Counted from the first letter of the stretch, positions 27,772 to 37,184 are shown. The stretch: DNA of 64,000 nucleotides from Bacteroidota bacterium (GCA_028875875.1 JAGWUV010000007.1:1-64000), one strand, 5' to 3'. Numbers and translations are program-made. Notes: generated from the letters alone by a model not told the origin.

Positions 27772-28302
27772 TTAGTGTGCAGAAACTGACTCAAAAAAAG
27801 ATCCAAGCTGTGCAAAAATATCTTTACAGAAAGGAATAATATTTCCGGCTATGCGAAACATTGCAGGTGCCCATGGTTGTATGAATGCGTAACATTTGGA
27901 ATCCTGTATGGTTTCCGGTTGCAGGATATGCATTTTTTCAGCAAAAAAAACAACTGCACTGCACACCGTAGTATACAATGCAACATATAAAAGAATACCT
28001 CCAAGCCTGTTGAGCCAGCCCATCATTAACCATTCAGCACTTTTCTGTAAAAGGCCGGCGCCTATTTTTATAAGTATTATCACAAAGATCATTACCAAAG
28101 CAAATGACAAAAAAGGTAACCATTGCGAAGTGACCTTTGTACTGTTCTGCAGCCATGAAGCAACCGTTGCTGATAATTTCATGGCAGCGATTAATCCAAT
28201 TATAACTGCAACAAATGAAAATACGGACACAATCAGCCCGCGGCTAAACCCTTTGAGTATTGCAATAGCTAATAATACAATGTATAGTACATCTATAACC
28301 AT
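27772..28302 (-). CDS. CvpA family membrane protein
   Basis: A four-segment inner membrane protein of about 176 residues. It begins MVIDVLYIVLLAIAIL and continues with KGFSRGLIVSVFSFVAVIIGL, the conserved CvpA core (KGFxRGL), then segments near 65-85 and 100-125. I chose the ATG at 28302 over one nine codons upstream because the family starts with this hydrophobic segment. CvpA proteins have been linked to colicin V secretion and envelope stress, but their molecular role is unclear. Confidence 0.9.
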   Translation of the reverse strand: MVIDVLYIVLLAIAILKGFSRGLIVSVFSFVAVIIGLIAAMKLSATVASWLQNSTKVTSQWLPFLSFALVMIFVIILIKIGAGLLQKSAEWLMMGWLNRLGGILLYVALYTTVCSAVVFFAEKMHILQPETIQDSKCYAFIQPWAPAMFRIAGNIIPFCKDIFAQLGSFFESVSAH

Positions 28303-28364
28303 GTAAACAAAATAAACAAGCTGCAACACAACAAAATGTTACAGCCTGTTTTAAAAAGGCATTT

Positions 28365-28817
28365 TTATTTGTTCAACAGTTCTTTCACTACGGCAGAGAT
28401 AGCTTTACCATCGGCTTTCCCGGCCAGTTGCTTGGTAGCTGCTCCCATTACTTTGCCCATATCAGCAGGTGAGCTTGCTCCAACTGCACTAATAATACCG
28501 GCCACGGCTTCCTTCAATTCAACTTCACTCAATTGCTTAGGCAAGAATTTTTCTATCACCGCAATTTCTTCCTGTTCTTTTTGTGCGAGGTCGGGCCTGT
28601 TTTGCTGGGTATAAATTTCAAGCGAATCTTTGCGTTGCTTTACCAATTTCTGCAACAGTTTCAGCTCTCCGTCCTCTGAAATCTGGCCATTGGCACCAGG
28701 TTCTGTTTTTGCTTTGATGATCTCGGCTTTTATGGCACGCAATCCGCGTAAAGTAGCTTCATCTTTGGCTTTCATGGCATCTTTCATTTCGGCCATGATC
28801 TGTGTTTCAAGACTCAT
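28365..28817 (-). CDS. yqeY: GatB/YqeY domain-containing protein
   Basis: A 150-residue YqeY homologue. The helical tail-like domain starts MAEMKDAMKAKDEATLRGLRAIKAEI in outline (KDAMKAKD, LRGLRAIK) and includes EIAVIEKFLPKQLSE and the C-terminal DMGKVMGAATKQLAGKADGKAI (GKVM and GKADGK). It resembles the tRNA-binding tail domain of GatB, but the free-standing protein has no firmly established role. It lies between cvpA and gldC on the minus strand. Confidence 0.95.
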   Translation of the reverse strand: MSLETQIMAEMKDAMKAKDEATLRGLRAIKAEIIKAKTEPGANGQISEDGELKLLQKLVKQRKDSLEIYTQQNRPDLAQKEQEEIAVIEKFLPKQLSEVELKEAVAGIISAVGASSPADMGKVMGAATKQLAGKADGKAISAVVKELLNK

Positions 28818-28848
28818 ACAATCTATTTTAAACCGTTAAAGGAAATAA

Positions 28849-29199
28849 TTAAGAAAGCTTGTTTTCTTTCAGCTGCTGTTCCCTGAACTTCTTGTAGAAG
28901 GTCTTAGCAAATTCTCTCAAATCATTTACCAGCTCATGATTATGCGTGGCACGATCGTACGCATCGGCCATCCCCATCATAGTTTGATAATAGAAATCTG
29001 CCATTTCATCCACCATCATATCCTTCGTCCACAGATCAATACGTAAAGCACTTTTATCAACGCCATCCCAGAAAGAAAGCATCATTGCTTTGGAGCGTTG
29101 CATATCATCGGCGGTACTGTCTGTGGCAGACCAGTTGATCTGTTCAGGAACTTTATTGTTATCAAGATGAACATCAATTGTAATAGTTGAAGTTGCCAT
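28849..29199 (-). CDS. gldC: Gliding motility protein GldC
   Basis: A 116-residue GldC. The matching segments are TITIDVHLDNNKVPEQINWSA, RSKAMMLSFWDG and LRIDLWTKDMMVDEMADFYYQTMMGMAD. In Flavobacterium johnsoniae, GldC is a soluble accessory to the gliding machinery and is not strictly essential. I chose the ATG at 29199 rather than 29337 because an exact TAnnTTTG element lies just upstream and inside the longer reading frame, and the extra 46 residues overlap the glycosyltransferase gene. No other gld genes are in the window. Confidence 0.92.
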   Translation of the reverse strand: MATSTITIDVHLDNNKVPEQINWSATDSTADDMQRSKAMMLSFWDGVDKSALRIDLWTKDMMVDEMADFYYQTMMGMADAYDRATHNHELVNDLREFAKTFYKKFREQQLKENKLS

Positions 29200-29230
29200 A
29201 ATACTGCTTATTCTTTGATCATTAAAGTTG

Positions 29231-29238
29231 CAAATGTA
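29231..29238 (-). promoter_or_regulatory. Putative -7 promoter element of gldC
   Basis: Minus-strand TACATTTG matches TAnnTTTG exactly, 32 bp before the gldC ATG at 29199. It lies within the longer open frame, which argues for the shorter protein. Confidence 0.5.
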
Positions 29239-29245
29239 AGGTAAA

Positions 29246-30376
29246 CTAAGCACGGGCAGTTGCCATAAGGCTTTGCCAGAGCAGGTCTGCCGTTTGATCC
29301 CAGCTGAAATGTACAGCCCTTTCAAATCCTTTTGCAATTAACAGGTTTCGCAGCCCTTCATCCTTATACAACCTGATCATATGTTGCGATAAGGCTTCAT
29401 TATCTTCAGGATCTGCAAACAAAGCCGCATCTCCCGCTATTTCAGGTAAACTGCTGGTATTGCTGCTGATTACAGGCACACCACTTTGCATGGCTTCAAG
29501 CAAGGGTACACCAAAACCCTCAAAATAAGAAGGGAACACCAATGCATAGGCAGAGGCCATAATCTCTGCCAACGTATCTTCTTCCACGTAATCCAGCATT
29601 ACCACATCTTCCCTGTATTTATACGTTTTAAGTTTTTTAAGGATATCATCGTATTGCCAGGCCAGCCTGCCCGCTACAAGCAGTTTCATATTACTGCGTT
29701 GCCATTTCTTGAATTTTGAAAAGGCTTTGAGCAGCGTAAAGAGGTTTTTACGGGGATGTATGCCCCCCACAAATAAAAAATACTCTCTTCCGTCTGCAAA
29801 ACGGTCTTTTACCAATTGTGTCTTTTCAAAACTATGTATCGGCTGAAACACAGTCTTGGCCGCACTGTATACAACATCAATTTTACCAGTTGCTGTTTTG
29901 TAATGCTGTATAATATCCTGTTTTGAAAATGCAGAAACGGTTGCCACTCTTTTGGCTGTACGAATAAATGAACCGGTAAATAATTTATAATACCAGAGAT
30001 GATGTTTGGGAATGAATTGGGGATGATGGATAAAAGCCAGGTCATGCACCACCAGTAATTGCGGAACACGGGAGCTGCTACTGCAAAAACCATAAGGCTG
30101 CAACACTACTTCGGCCTTTACAGAACGTAACACCATAGGTAATTTAACATCGTACCACCACTTGAATGACAAAGCATGCCTTGCTTTGGGCTTTACCACC
30201 AGCGCTTTTACATTATCAGAAAAAATAAAAGAAGGATCATACTCACGGTCGAATAAAAAAATAAATTCATGCTCCGGATGTTGCAGTACCCAACGCCTGC
30301 ATACTTCCTGTACAAAGTAACCGTAGCCTTCTAATTGATCTTTTTGTAAAAAAATGGTATTGACTGCAATTCGCAT
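29246..30376 (-). CDS. Glycosyltransferase family 1/4 (GT-B fold)
   Basis: A 376-residue retaining GT4-type glycosyltransferase. The C-terminal domain carries FLFVGGIHPRKNLFTLLKAF, LVAGRLAW and the nucleotide-sugar binding EX7E segment, ALVFPSYFEGFGVPLLEAM. The N-terminal domain is less conserved (LLVVHDLAFIHHPQF). It likely adds a sugar to a surface glycan or lipid-linked precursor. Neighbouring genes do not identify the product, and there is no exopolysaccharide cluster here. Confidence 0.93.
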   Translation of the reverse strand: MRIAVNTIFLQKDQLEGYGYFVQEVCRRWVLQHPEHEFIFLFDREYDPSFIFSDNVKALVVKPKARHALSFKWWYDVKLPMVLRSVKAEVVLQPYGFCSSSSRVPQLLVVHDLAFIHHPQFIPKHHLWYYKLFTGSFIRTAKRVATVSAFSKQDIIQHYKTATGKIDVVYSAAKTVFQPIHSFEKTQLVKDRFADGREYFLFVGGIHPRKNLFTLLKAFSKFKKWQRSNMKLLVAGRLAWQYDDILKKLKTYKYREDVVMLDYVEEDTLAEIMASAYALVFPSYFEGFGVPLLEAMQSGVPVISSNTSSLPEIAGDAALFADPEDNEALSQHMIRLYKDEGLRNLLIAKGFERAVHFSWDQTADLLWQSLMATARA

Positions 30377-30380
30377 GTGG

Positions 30381-30388
30381 CAAAGGTA
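30381..30388 (-). promoter_or_regulatory. Putative -7 promoter element immediately before the glycosyltransferase
   Basis: Minus-strand TACCTTTG, an exact TAnnTTTG match, ends only 4 bp before the ATG at 30376. If used, transcription would start at or within a base or two of the start codon, giving a leaderless message. Confidence 0.4.
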
Positions 30389-30421
30389 ACAGCCTGCCGT
30401 TTTACAGGTTATAGAATACTG

Positions 30422-31267
30422 TTAATAGGTATAAAAACCTTTGCCTGTTTTACGGCCCAGTTCGCCTTTTTCTACTTTCTGCTGTTGAATAATGGAAGGT
30501 TGCAATCTTCCGGGCTTACCCATGGCTTCCCAAACAATGCAGCTTACGTTATAATTAATATCCATGCCAATAAGGTCCATCAACTTAAAAGGGCCCATTT
30601 TAAAACCTGCGGCTTCCATCACTGCATCTGCTTGCTCTATGGTTGCCAGTTCTAACTCAACCAGCTTCATGGCTTCGAGATAATAATGGCGGGCCACACG
30701 GTTTACAATAAAGCCAGGCGCATCTTTACATAATACCGGCGTTTTATTCAACTGCCTGCACAGGTTAAATAATGTGTCGATCACCTCATCGGCAGTATGT
30801 TCTGTTTTAATGATCTCTACCAGTTTCATGATGGGTGCCGGATTAAAAAAATGCATTCCGGCAATTCTGGAAGCGTTTTCCATTCCTTCTGCAATAGCAT
30901 TCACCGAAATGGAAGACGTATTGGTAGCAAAAATGGTATGTGATGAATTTTGTGCCGCCAGTTTTCGAAACAACTGCTGCTTCGCTTCTTTATTTTCAAT
31001 AATGGCTTCAATAATAATATCTGCTTTACAGTTTGTAACTGCAGAAGTATAGGTAATACTTTGCAAGGCTGTGGGTACTGAAACAGTGAGTCTTCCCTTT
31101 TGAGCCAGGTAATCAATATTTTTCTCAATGGTACTTCTGGCTTTTTCCAACATTGCTTCATTCACATCAAACAAAATAGTTGCAATACCTTGCTGGATAC
31201 AGGTTTGGGCAATGCCGCTGCCCATGGTGCCTGCCCCACACACAACTATTGTTAACGACTGTTCCAT
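30422..31267 (-). CDS. 3-hydroxyacyl-CoA (3-hydroxybutyryl-CoA) dehydrogenase
   Basis: A 281-residue NAD-dependent dehydrogenase with an N-terminal Rossmann fold (VVCGAGTMGSGIAQ), ATNTSSISVNAIAE, the catalytic His region MHFFNPAPIMKLVEII, then KDAPGFIVNRVARHYYLEA and the C-terminal helical dimerisation domain ending GRKTGKGFYTY. It oxidises 3-hydroxyacyl-CoA in beta-oxidation or reduces acetoacetyl-CoA in butyrate-type routes. The ATG at 31267 is chosen because the dinucleotide fold begins eight residues later; a start 12 codons upstream is possible. No other beta-oxidation gene is adjacent. Length equals the single-domain family. Confidence 0.95.
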   Translation of the reverse strand: MEQSLTIVVCGAGTMGSGIAQTCIQQGIATILFDVNEAMLEKARSTIEKNIDYLAQKGRLTVSVPTALQSITYTSAVTNCKADIIIEAIIENKEAKQQLFRKLAAQNSSHTIFATNTSSISVNAIAEGMENASRIAGMHFFNPAPIMKLVEIIKTEHTADEVIDTLFNLCRQLNKTPVLCKDAPGFIVNRVARHYYLEAMKLVELELATIEQADAVMEAAGFKMGPFKLMDLIGMDINYNVSCIVWEAMGKPGRLQPSIIQQQKVEKGELGRKTGKGFYTY

Positions 31268-31345
31268 TATTGCAAGATACTTACATCTTTTCCACTTACG
31301 CACAATTACGCTTACACAGCTATAATAGTTTTCTACTTTTACAGC

Positions 31346-32158
31346 ATGGCATTACAACAGTTAGACCTTTTTGCTGCTTCACAGGAGCCCCTTAAACAAG
31401 AGGTGGATAATAATGTTGTTTTCTCTGATGAAAAGATCAAAGTGAAGGTGAAACTGAAAACAACAGCACCGGTTACAAAAGAAGAAACACCTGTTGAACC
31501 TGTTACCGAAACAGCTTCAATAGAACAGGCTTCCATTGCAGAGGAAGCTGCAGCTATACCTTCTGCAGAGATCGTAGCCATACAGGATGAAAAAGTTGAA
31601 ACTATTATTACCACACCTGAAGAAATACAAGTACAGCAGGAAGAGAGTACTGTCACAGAAAATATTGTTACAGGGGATTCCCCCTTATCCAGCATTGAAT
31701 TTATCAGCGAACAGAAAGAAGAAATACCGCTTACATTTTCCGATACAGCTGCTAAATCCTCTAAAAGAGGCAGGAAATCTTATAAAGAAGTTTTTGCAGA
31801 TGCCAATGATATTGAATTACCTGATGATGAAACACTCAATCAAAAATTGTATTACAGCATCAGCGAAGTGGCAGGATGGTTTAAAGTGAATGTTTCACAA
31901 ATACGCTATTGGGAAAATGAATTTGATATCTTACAACCCCGTAAAACGCGTAAAGGCGACAGGCTTTTCAGAGTAGAAGATATTAAAAATTTAAAACTGA
32001 TCTATTTCCTTCTGCGTAACCGAAAATTCAGCATTGAGGGTGCGAAAGAATACCTGAAAGCCAATAAGCATAAGGCCGAAATGAATGAACAATTAGTGGC
32101 TTCATTAACAAAGTTCAGGTCTTTCTTACTGGAGATGAAGGCCAATCTCGAATCCTAG
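31346..32158 (+). CDS. MerR family transcriptional regulator with long acidic N-terminal tail
   Basis: A 270-residue protein. Residues 1-165 are mostly low-complexity, rich in Glu, Thr, Val and Ala with no predicted fold. The MerR winged helix is at about 168-235: YYSISEVAGWFKVNVSQIRYWENEF, then KTRKGDRLFRVEDIKNLKLI. The C-terminus is a short coiled coil (LVASLTKFRSFLLEMKANL), as in the small effector-free MerR proteins of Bacteroidota, which are usually about 110 residues without this tail. DNA binding is confident; ligand and targets are unknown. It is divergently transcribed from the 3-hydroxyacyl-CoA dehydrogenase gene. Confidence 0.9.
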   Translation: MALQQLDLFAASQEPLKQEVDNNVVFSDEKIKVKVKLKTTAPVTKEETPVEPVTETASIEQASIAEEAAAIPSAEIVAIQDEKVETIITTPEEIQVQQEESTVTENIVTGDSPLSSIEFISEQKEEIPLTFSDTAAKSSKRGRKSYKEVFADANDIELPDDETLNQKLYYSISEVAGWFKVNVSQIRYWENEFDILQPRKTRKGDRLFRVEDIKNLKLIYFLLRNRKFSIEGAKEYLKANKHKAEMNEQLVASLTKFRSFLLEMKANLES

Positions 32159-32166
32159 TCCGGGGT

Positions 32167-33258
32167 TTATTTATTGCTAACCACTACAGTAGTATTGGCT
32201 GCGGCCAGTTCAATTTGTAATTGCTCCATCAACTCTATTATATACAAATTAATATCTTCTCGTAATGCATTGAACGCTTCTATTGGCTGGGCAATAGTTG
32301 TGAAACAATCTATGGCAATCACATGAGCATTCTTTCCCGTATCCGCAAAGAAAACGGTATTGTTTTCCACGGCCTCTTTTTGCTGAAGATACTCCTTAAC
32401 AGCAGCCACCAACTGTTTAATCTGGGTTTTAGAAGTACTTATGCTTATTTCCAATCGCAATTCAATTTTCCGTTGTGTACGCAGGCTCACATTATCAATA
32501 ATGGTATCTACCATTTGCTTATTGGGAACAGTAATAAACGTTTTAATATCTGTTCGTATACGCGTACTCCGTAAGCCGATCTTTTCTATGGTACCCGTAA
32601 AGTTTTGCACTTTAACAATATCACCCATAGCAAAGGGTTTATCGAAGAAAATAATAAATGAAGCGATCAGGTTTTCCAGGCTTTCCTTTGTTGCCAGTGC
32701 AACGGCAGCACCCACAATACTTAAGCCTGTTAAAAGGCTGGTAATATCTTTATTAAAAGCTAAACGCAGTACCAGCAACACACCAATAATAATAAAGATG
32801 ACTTTGAAAAAGTCTTTAAAAAAAACGATAAGCTGGTTTTCGCTCTTGTCAACACTCAGGCTTGCTTTCTCCTGCAGGAAAACAGCAATGAATTCAGTGA
32901 CCCTGATACATAACCTGATAAATACCCACACCCAAACAATGGCTGCAAGACTGTGTATGATATCTGAAGAAGTTACTTTATGAATATCAAAATCCAGTTC
33001 ATGCGGAAAATTGAGTTTATCAAAAGAGGCAAGTGCAATGGAGATGAGTAAAAATCTTTCGATTGGGAAAACTACCAGTTTTAGAAAAGCATCTTTTCTG
33101 AACGATTGCTTCCTCTTTGTAATCAGGCTGATGAGCTTATCTGCAAGAAGCCTTGAAATAAAACGCTTAATGAGGAGCGCCAGCAAAATAACGCCCAGTA
33201 CATAGAGATACGAGAGTATGCTGTTATCTAAAAAACGATAATGTAGAAACTGCTCCAT
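32167..33258 (-). CDS. MscS family mechanosensitive ion channel
   Basis: A 363-residue small-conductance mechanosensitive channel. Four or five membrane segments precede the pore helix ITSLLTGLSIVGAAVALATKESLENLIAS (in outline: SIVGAAVALATK, ENLIASFIIF), followed by FDKPFAMGDIVKV, the typical start of the cytoplasmic beta domain, with GTIEKIGLRSTRIR and VPNKQMVDTIIDN. It opens on hypoosmotic shock to release solutes. It is convergent with the merR gene with only 8 bp between the stops. Confidence 0.95.
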   Translation of the reverse strand: MEQFLHYRFLDNSILSYLYVLGVILLALLIKRFISRLLADKLISLITKRKQSFRKDAFLKLVVFPIERFLLISIALASFDKLNFPHELDFDIHKVTSSDIIHSLAAIVWVWVFIRLCIRVTEFIAVFLQEKASLSVDKSENQLIVFFKDFFKVIFIIIGVLLVLRLAFNKDITSLLTGLSIVGAAVALATKESLENLIASFIIFFDKPFAMGDIVKVQNFTGTIEKIGLRSTRIRTDIKTFITVPNKQMVDTIIDNVSLRTQRKIELRLEISISTSKTQIKQLVAAVKEYLQQKEAVENNTVFFADTGKNAHVIAIDCFTTIAQPIEAFNALREDINLYIIELMEQLQIELAAANTTVVVSNK

Positions 33259-33268
33259 ACAAATTCAT

Positions 33269-34027
33269 TTAACGGGTCCACTTCTTCAATTCCACTTGTT
33301 GCCCGTCAAAGGTAGCATAAGTAAAATTTCTTATCCAGTCGCCCAGGTTAATGTAATGGCTGTTTTCCTTCAAAGTAAAATCAATTGGATAATGCCTGTG
33401 GCCGAAAATAAAATAATCGAAATGCTGTTGTTGTAGTATTTCTTTACAGTAAATGATGAGCCACTCTTTATCTTCTCCTAAAAAATGTTCATCTGCAGAA
33501 CCGGTTTTTTCCCTGCTTTTTCTACTAAAATAATTGGCCAGTCCTATACCCCAGGTGGGGTGCAGCTGCCCGAACATCCATTGGCAGATCTTATTCCTGA
33601 ATATTTTTTTAAGAAACTTATAGCCATGATCGCCGGGGCCTAAACCATCTCCGTGCCCTATATAAAATTTCTTCCCGTTCCATTCAAATACTCGGGGTTG
33701 AAAGTAAACAGGAATGTTCAGCTCTTTCTGAAAGTAATCTACCATCCACATATCGTGGTTACCAACAAAAAAATGGATACGTATACCCTTATCCGTTAGT
33801 TCAGCCAGTTTTCCTAATAACCGCACATAACCTTTCGGAACTACTTTCTTGTATTCATACCAGAAATCAAAAATATCTCCTACAATAAAAATTTCTGCTG
33901 CATCGTCTTGAATCGTATCTAAAAAAGATACTATTTTTTTTTCTCTCACGAGACTGCTTTGATAATCGGGGGCTCCGAGATGAAAATCGGACAGAAAGTA
34001 TATTTTCTTATGCGCCGGCAAACTCAT
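33269..34027 (-). CDS. UDP-2,3-diacylglucosamine diphosphatase (LpxH-like)
   Basis: A 252-residue calcineurin-like phosphoesterase. Metal ligands lie in YFLSDFHLGAP, VGDIFDFWYEYK, FVGNHDMW, IGHGDGLGPGDHGYKFLKKI and FGHRHYP. The GDG loop and downstream basic helix are typical of the LpxH family that cleaves UDP-2,3-diacylglucosamine to lipid X in lipid A synthesis. It lies 10 bp before the MscS gene and 4 bp after the GGCT-like gene, so the three may be co-transcribed. Confidence 0.9.
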   Translation of the reverse strand: MSLPAHKKIYFLSDFHLGAPDYQSSLVREKKIVSFLDTIQDDAAEIFIVGDIFDFWYEYKKVVPKGYVRLLGKLAELTDKGIRIHFFVGNHDMWMVDYFQKELNIPVYFQPRVFEWNGKKFYIGHGDGLGPGDHGYKFLKKIFRNKICQWMFGQLHPTWGIGLANYFSRKSREKTGSADEHFLGEDKEWLIIYCKEILQQQHFDYFIFGHRHYPIDFTLKENSHYINLGDWIRNFTYATFDGQQVELKKWTR

Positions 34028-34031
34028 TTTG

Positions 34032-34469
34032 TTAACCCTGTTTAAGCTTTGACTGTAAATATTCCATTACATCCCCCGATGCGATATGCGGTTTATGACC
34101 CACCTCCTGGTTATACCAGTACACCCACGCCATTTTTTTTTCGCCTGTATCATCTAACAACACTTCTGTTAATTCCCGGGTATACAAAGCAGTTTCACCA
34201 ACTTCCACATGCAGCCCTTCATAATCATCCAGCTGCTCTATTGCCCATTCAAACGCATCCTCATTCTGAATCACATAAAGCTCTCCTTTAATAAAACGAT
34301 CTCCGGTTGCAGGCAATGCTGCCGGGTATTCTCCCATATCGTACAATACACCTTTTATTTTTCCATTTCCTACCCTGGAAAAATAACGACCAATATATTG
34401 CTGGTGTGCTTCGCTTGGAAAATCGCTACGCAACGAGCCATATACAAACAAATGATACATAGCATTCAT
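34032..34469 (-). CDS. Gamma-glutamylcyclotransferase (GGCT/AIG2)-like protein
   Basis: A 145-residue protein of the GGCT fold: the N-terminal substrate loop LFVYGSLRSDFPSE, GVLYDMGEYPAAL, GELYVIQ and the catalytic-type acidic segment LDDYEGLHVEVG, with WVYWYN. Members cyclise gamma-glutamyl amines or act in related housekeeping reactions. The physiological substrate is not known. A second ATG three codons in (34460) is an equally likely start. Confidence 0.88.
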   Translation of the reverse strand: MNAMYHLFVYGSLRSDFPSEAHQQYIGRYFSRVGNGKIKGVLYDMGEYPAALPATGDRFIKGELYVIQNEDAFEWAIEQLDDYEGLHVEVGETALYTRELTEVLLDDTGEKKMAWVYWYNQEVGHKPHIASGDVMEYLQSKLKQG

Positions 34470-34497
34470 ATTAACTTAAAGGTAGCGTTTAACGCTG

Positions 34498-35130
34498 TTA
34501 CCTGTCTAACAGGAAACAAAATACTTCTTTAGGACCATGTACGCCTACTACCAATGTTTTTTCAATATCGGCAGTACGGCTAGGTCCTGTGGCTAAACTT
34601 ATGAGAGAAGGAATGGCATCCTGGTATTTGTCTTTAACCAGCTGAATACCATCTTTAATATCATACACTAACTGATCCGTATAAGCAATACAAATATGCA
34701 CAGGTGCATACACACTTACCGTTCTGCCACTTTGCTGCCCGCTGCTAAGCAGGATGCTGCCTGTACGTGCTATAAGACATTCGCAGCTTGTAACAGAAGC
34801 CTGGCAGGAATGTACATTCACTGCATTGAAATCGGAAAAGCCTGCATCTGCAAGATCCTGTTTCAATACATCTTCCCGGCAATACAGTTTATCCCATTTT
34901 CTCGCTGCTATTAATGCTTTTAATTGCACAACCAGTTCTGCTTCATCAGCACAAAAAGAAAAACGCCCCTGCAGTTTAGAAAAATTCTCGGCAAATTCTA
35001 TCTCCAACTCCTGAATAGAAGGTTTAAAAACACTATCGTGTCCCTCACTTTGAGGAAAGGGAACAGGCACCGGTTGTGCCAGTGCCTGCCTTATCTTTTT
35101 TAGAATATTTTCTTTTGCTGTTGTAGCCAT
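34498..35130 (-). CDS. LUD (LutC/YkgG) domain protein
   Basis: A 210-residue LUD-domain protein with the family segment ARTGSILLSSGQQSGRT and the C-terminal signature LATGPSRTADIEKTLVVGVHGPKE (in outline: GPSRTADIEKTLV, HGPKE). LutC forms an L-lactate oxidising complex with LutA and LutB in Bacillus, but neither partner is encoded nearby. Its ATG overlaps the stop codon of ftsH by one base (TAATG), which implies translational coupling with ftsH. Confidence 0.9.
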   Translation of the reverse strand: MATTAKENILKKIRQALAQPVPVPFPQSEGHDSVFKPSIQELEIEFAENFSKLQGRFSFCADEAELVVQLKALIAARKWDKLYCREDVLKQDLADAGFSDFNAVNVHSCQASVTSCECLIARTGSILLSSGQQSGRTVSVYAPVHICIAYTDQLVYDIKDGIQLVKDKYQDAIPSLISLATGPSRTADIEKTLVVGVHGPKEVFCFLLDR

Positions 35131-37184
35131 TATACATTGTTGTTTGAATCAGGAGCACCAACAGGGTCAGGCATTATTTCTCTGGGAACATCCGTTACCA
35201 CTTCTTCTTCTACTTCCAGTATTTTCTTTTCTTCAAACGGACGCTTGCCAATCAGTTCCTCCACATCGCTTTGATGCAGTACTTCTTTATCCAACAATGC
35301 CTTGGCCAGTTTCTCCACTTCTTCTTTCTTCTCGGTTAACAAGGTTATGGTTCGCTGGTAAGCTTCTTCAATCAGTTTACGTACCTCCTCGTCAATCATC
35401 TTACCGGTTTCTTCACTGTAAGGTTTGGTAAACGTGTTTTCCTGCTGTGGGTCGTAGAAACTAACATTACCCACTTTAGGATTCATACCATACATGGTTA
35501 CCATGCTATAAGCCATTCTTGTGATCTGTTGCAGATCGTTAGATGCACCTGTAGATATTTTTCCAAAGAAAATCTGTTCGCTGGCCCTTCCCCCTAAAGT
35601 CATACAGATCTGGTCCATCAGTTGGTCAGTGTCGTACAAGTACTGCTCCTTCGGAGTGTATTGTGCATACCCCAAAGCGGCTGTACCTCTAGGAACGATC
35701 GTTACTTTCAATAATGGATACGCATGCTCCAGGAACCATCCGCAGATAGCGTGTCCGGCCTCATGATAGGCAATAACCGCTTTTTCATGTGGTGCGATGA
35801 TCTTATTCTTCTTTTCTAATCCACCAATCACACGATCAATTGCATCCTGGAAATCACTCATATCAACAGCCTCTTTATTCTTTCTTGCCGCAATCAATGC
35901 AGCTTCATTACAAACATTGGCAATATCGGCACCGGCAAAACCAGGTGTTTGTTCGGCCAGTTTATGAATATCTAACGTTTCAGAGATTTTGATCGGCTGC
36001 AAATGCACTTTGAAGATAGCTTCACGGCCTTTTACATCCGGTTTATCAATAGAGATCTGGCGGTCGAAACGTCCCGGACGCAACAACGCACTATCCAATA
36101 CATCCGGCCTATTGGTTGCCGCCAGGATAATGATACCGCTATCCCCACCGAAACCATCCATTTCCACCAATAACTGGTTCAATGTATTTTCTCTTTCATC
36201 ATTGCTCATGATGGCATTTCTTCCCCTGGCACGGCCAATGGCATCGATCTCATCAATGAAAATGATACAAGGAGCTTTTTCTCTTGCTTGCTTGAAGAGA
36301 TCCCTTACACGGCTGGCACCTACACCAACAAACATTTCTACGAAATCACTTCCGCTCAAGCTGAAGAAAGGAACCTGTGCTTCACCTGCCATTGCTTTGG
36401 CCAGCAAGGTTTTACCTGTTCCCGGAGGACCGATCAATAATGCTCCTTTCGGAATTTTACCACCGAGGGAAGTATATTTTTTAGGATTCTTCAAAAAGTC
36501 TACAATCTCCATCACCTCCACCTTTGCCTCATCCAAACCGGCCACATCAGCAAACGTGATGTTCACTTTTGTGCCTTTATCAAATAACTGCGCCTTTGAT
36601 TTTCCAATGCTGAATATTCCACCGGGGCCACCACCACCAGAAGGGCCGCCCATCTTCCGCATCAGCAGTATCCACAAACCAATGATCACCACCATCGATA
36701 CAACGGTATTCATAATCGGCCCGAACCATTCTGCTTCATCAGTAGGGTAAGTGGGAACAGGGGCTACCTGCGGATTGTTGCGATAGAAATCTTTCATTCC
36801 ATCATCAAACACTTTCCAGTCGGTTATTTTAAACTCAAACAAAGGAATGCCCTTCACTTTCGAAGGGTCTAACTTCTGCTTAAAGCGCTGTTCAAAATAA
36901 GGTTTAACAATGCTGTCGGGTTTAATATAAACTCTCACCAGCTCCTTGTTACGTACAAGGTCTAAACGTTCTACATACCCTTTAGCAAGCATATCCTGCT
37001 TCATCTCCTGTTCGCTGATGCGGGTAGATTCAGGGCTGAACTTGTAAAAAGTAGAGGCAACTAAAAGCGCAAAAATGATGATGTATATCCAGTAAATATT
37101 AAATTTCGGACCCCTTCGTAAAGGCTTATCATCGTTGTTTTTGTCGCCAAACGGGAATTTGGGTGTTTTATCTTCTTGTGACAT
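35130..37184 (-). CDS. ftsH: ATP-dependent zinc metalloprotease FtsH
   Basis: A 684-residue membrane AAA+ protease. Two membrane segments (about 28-47 and 158-177) flank a periplasmic domain; then come the AAA domain with Walker A GPPGTGKT, Walker [11 protein letters not shown] and the SRH arginine region ([11 protein letters not shown]), and the M41 protease domain with zinc motif HEAGH. A Gly-rich run ([11 protein letters not shown]) follows the second membrane segment. It degrades misfolded membrane proteins and regulatory targets. It is followed by the overlapping LUD gene and preceded by rsfS. Confidence 0.98.
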   Translation of the reverse strand: MSQEDKTPKFPFGDKNNDDKPLRRGPKFNIYWIYIIIFALLVASTFYKFSPESTRISEQEMKQDMLAKGYVERLDLVRNKELVRVYIKPDSIVKPYFEQRFKQKLDPSKVKGIPLFEFKITDWKVFDDGMKDFYRNNPQVAPVPTYPTDEAEWFGPIMNTVVSMVVIIGLWILLMRKMGGPSGGGGPGGIFSIGKSKAQLFDKGTKVNITFADVAGLDEAKVEVMEIVDFLKNPKKYTSLGGKIPKGALLIGPPGTGKTLLAKAMAGEAQVPFFSLSGSDFVEMFVGVGASRVRDLFKQAREKAPCIIFIDEIDAIGRARGRNAIMSNDERENTLNQLLVEMDGFGGDSGIIILAATNRPDVLDSALLRPGRFDRQISIDKPDVKGREAIFKVHLQPIKISETLDIHKLAEQTPGFAGADIANVCNEAALIAARKNKEAVDMSDFQDAIDRVIGGLEKKNKIIAPHEKAVIAYHEAGHAICGWFLEHAYPLLKVTIVPRGTAALGYAQYTPKEQYLYDTDQLMDQICMTLGGRASEQIFFGKISTGASNDLQQITRMAYSMVTMYGMNPKVGNVSFYDPQQENTFTKPYSEETGKMIDEEVRKLIEEAYQRTITLLTEKKEEVEKLAKALLDKEVLHQSDVEELIGKRPFEEKKILEVEEEVVTDVPREIMPDPVGAPDSNNNV

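Noticed and set aside
29200-29337. N-terminal extension of the GldC frame
   Set aside because: It overlaps the glycosyltransferase gene and an exact promoter element, and the family starts at 29199.
35989-36750. Long open frame (253 codons) on the plus strand opposite ftsH
   Set aside because: It is antisense to the conserved AAA and Walker region of ftsH, and its translation is low-complexity and not protein-like.
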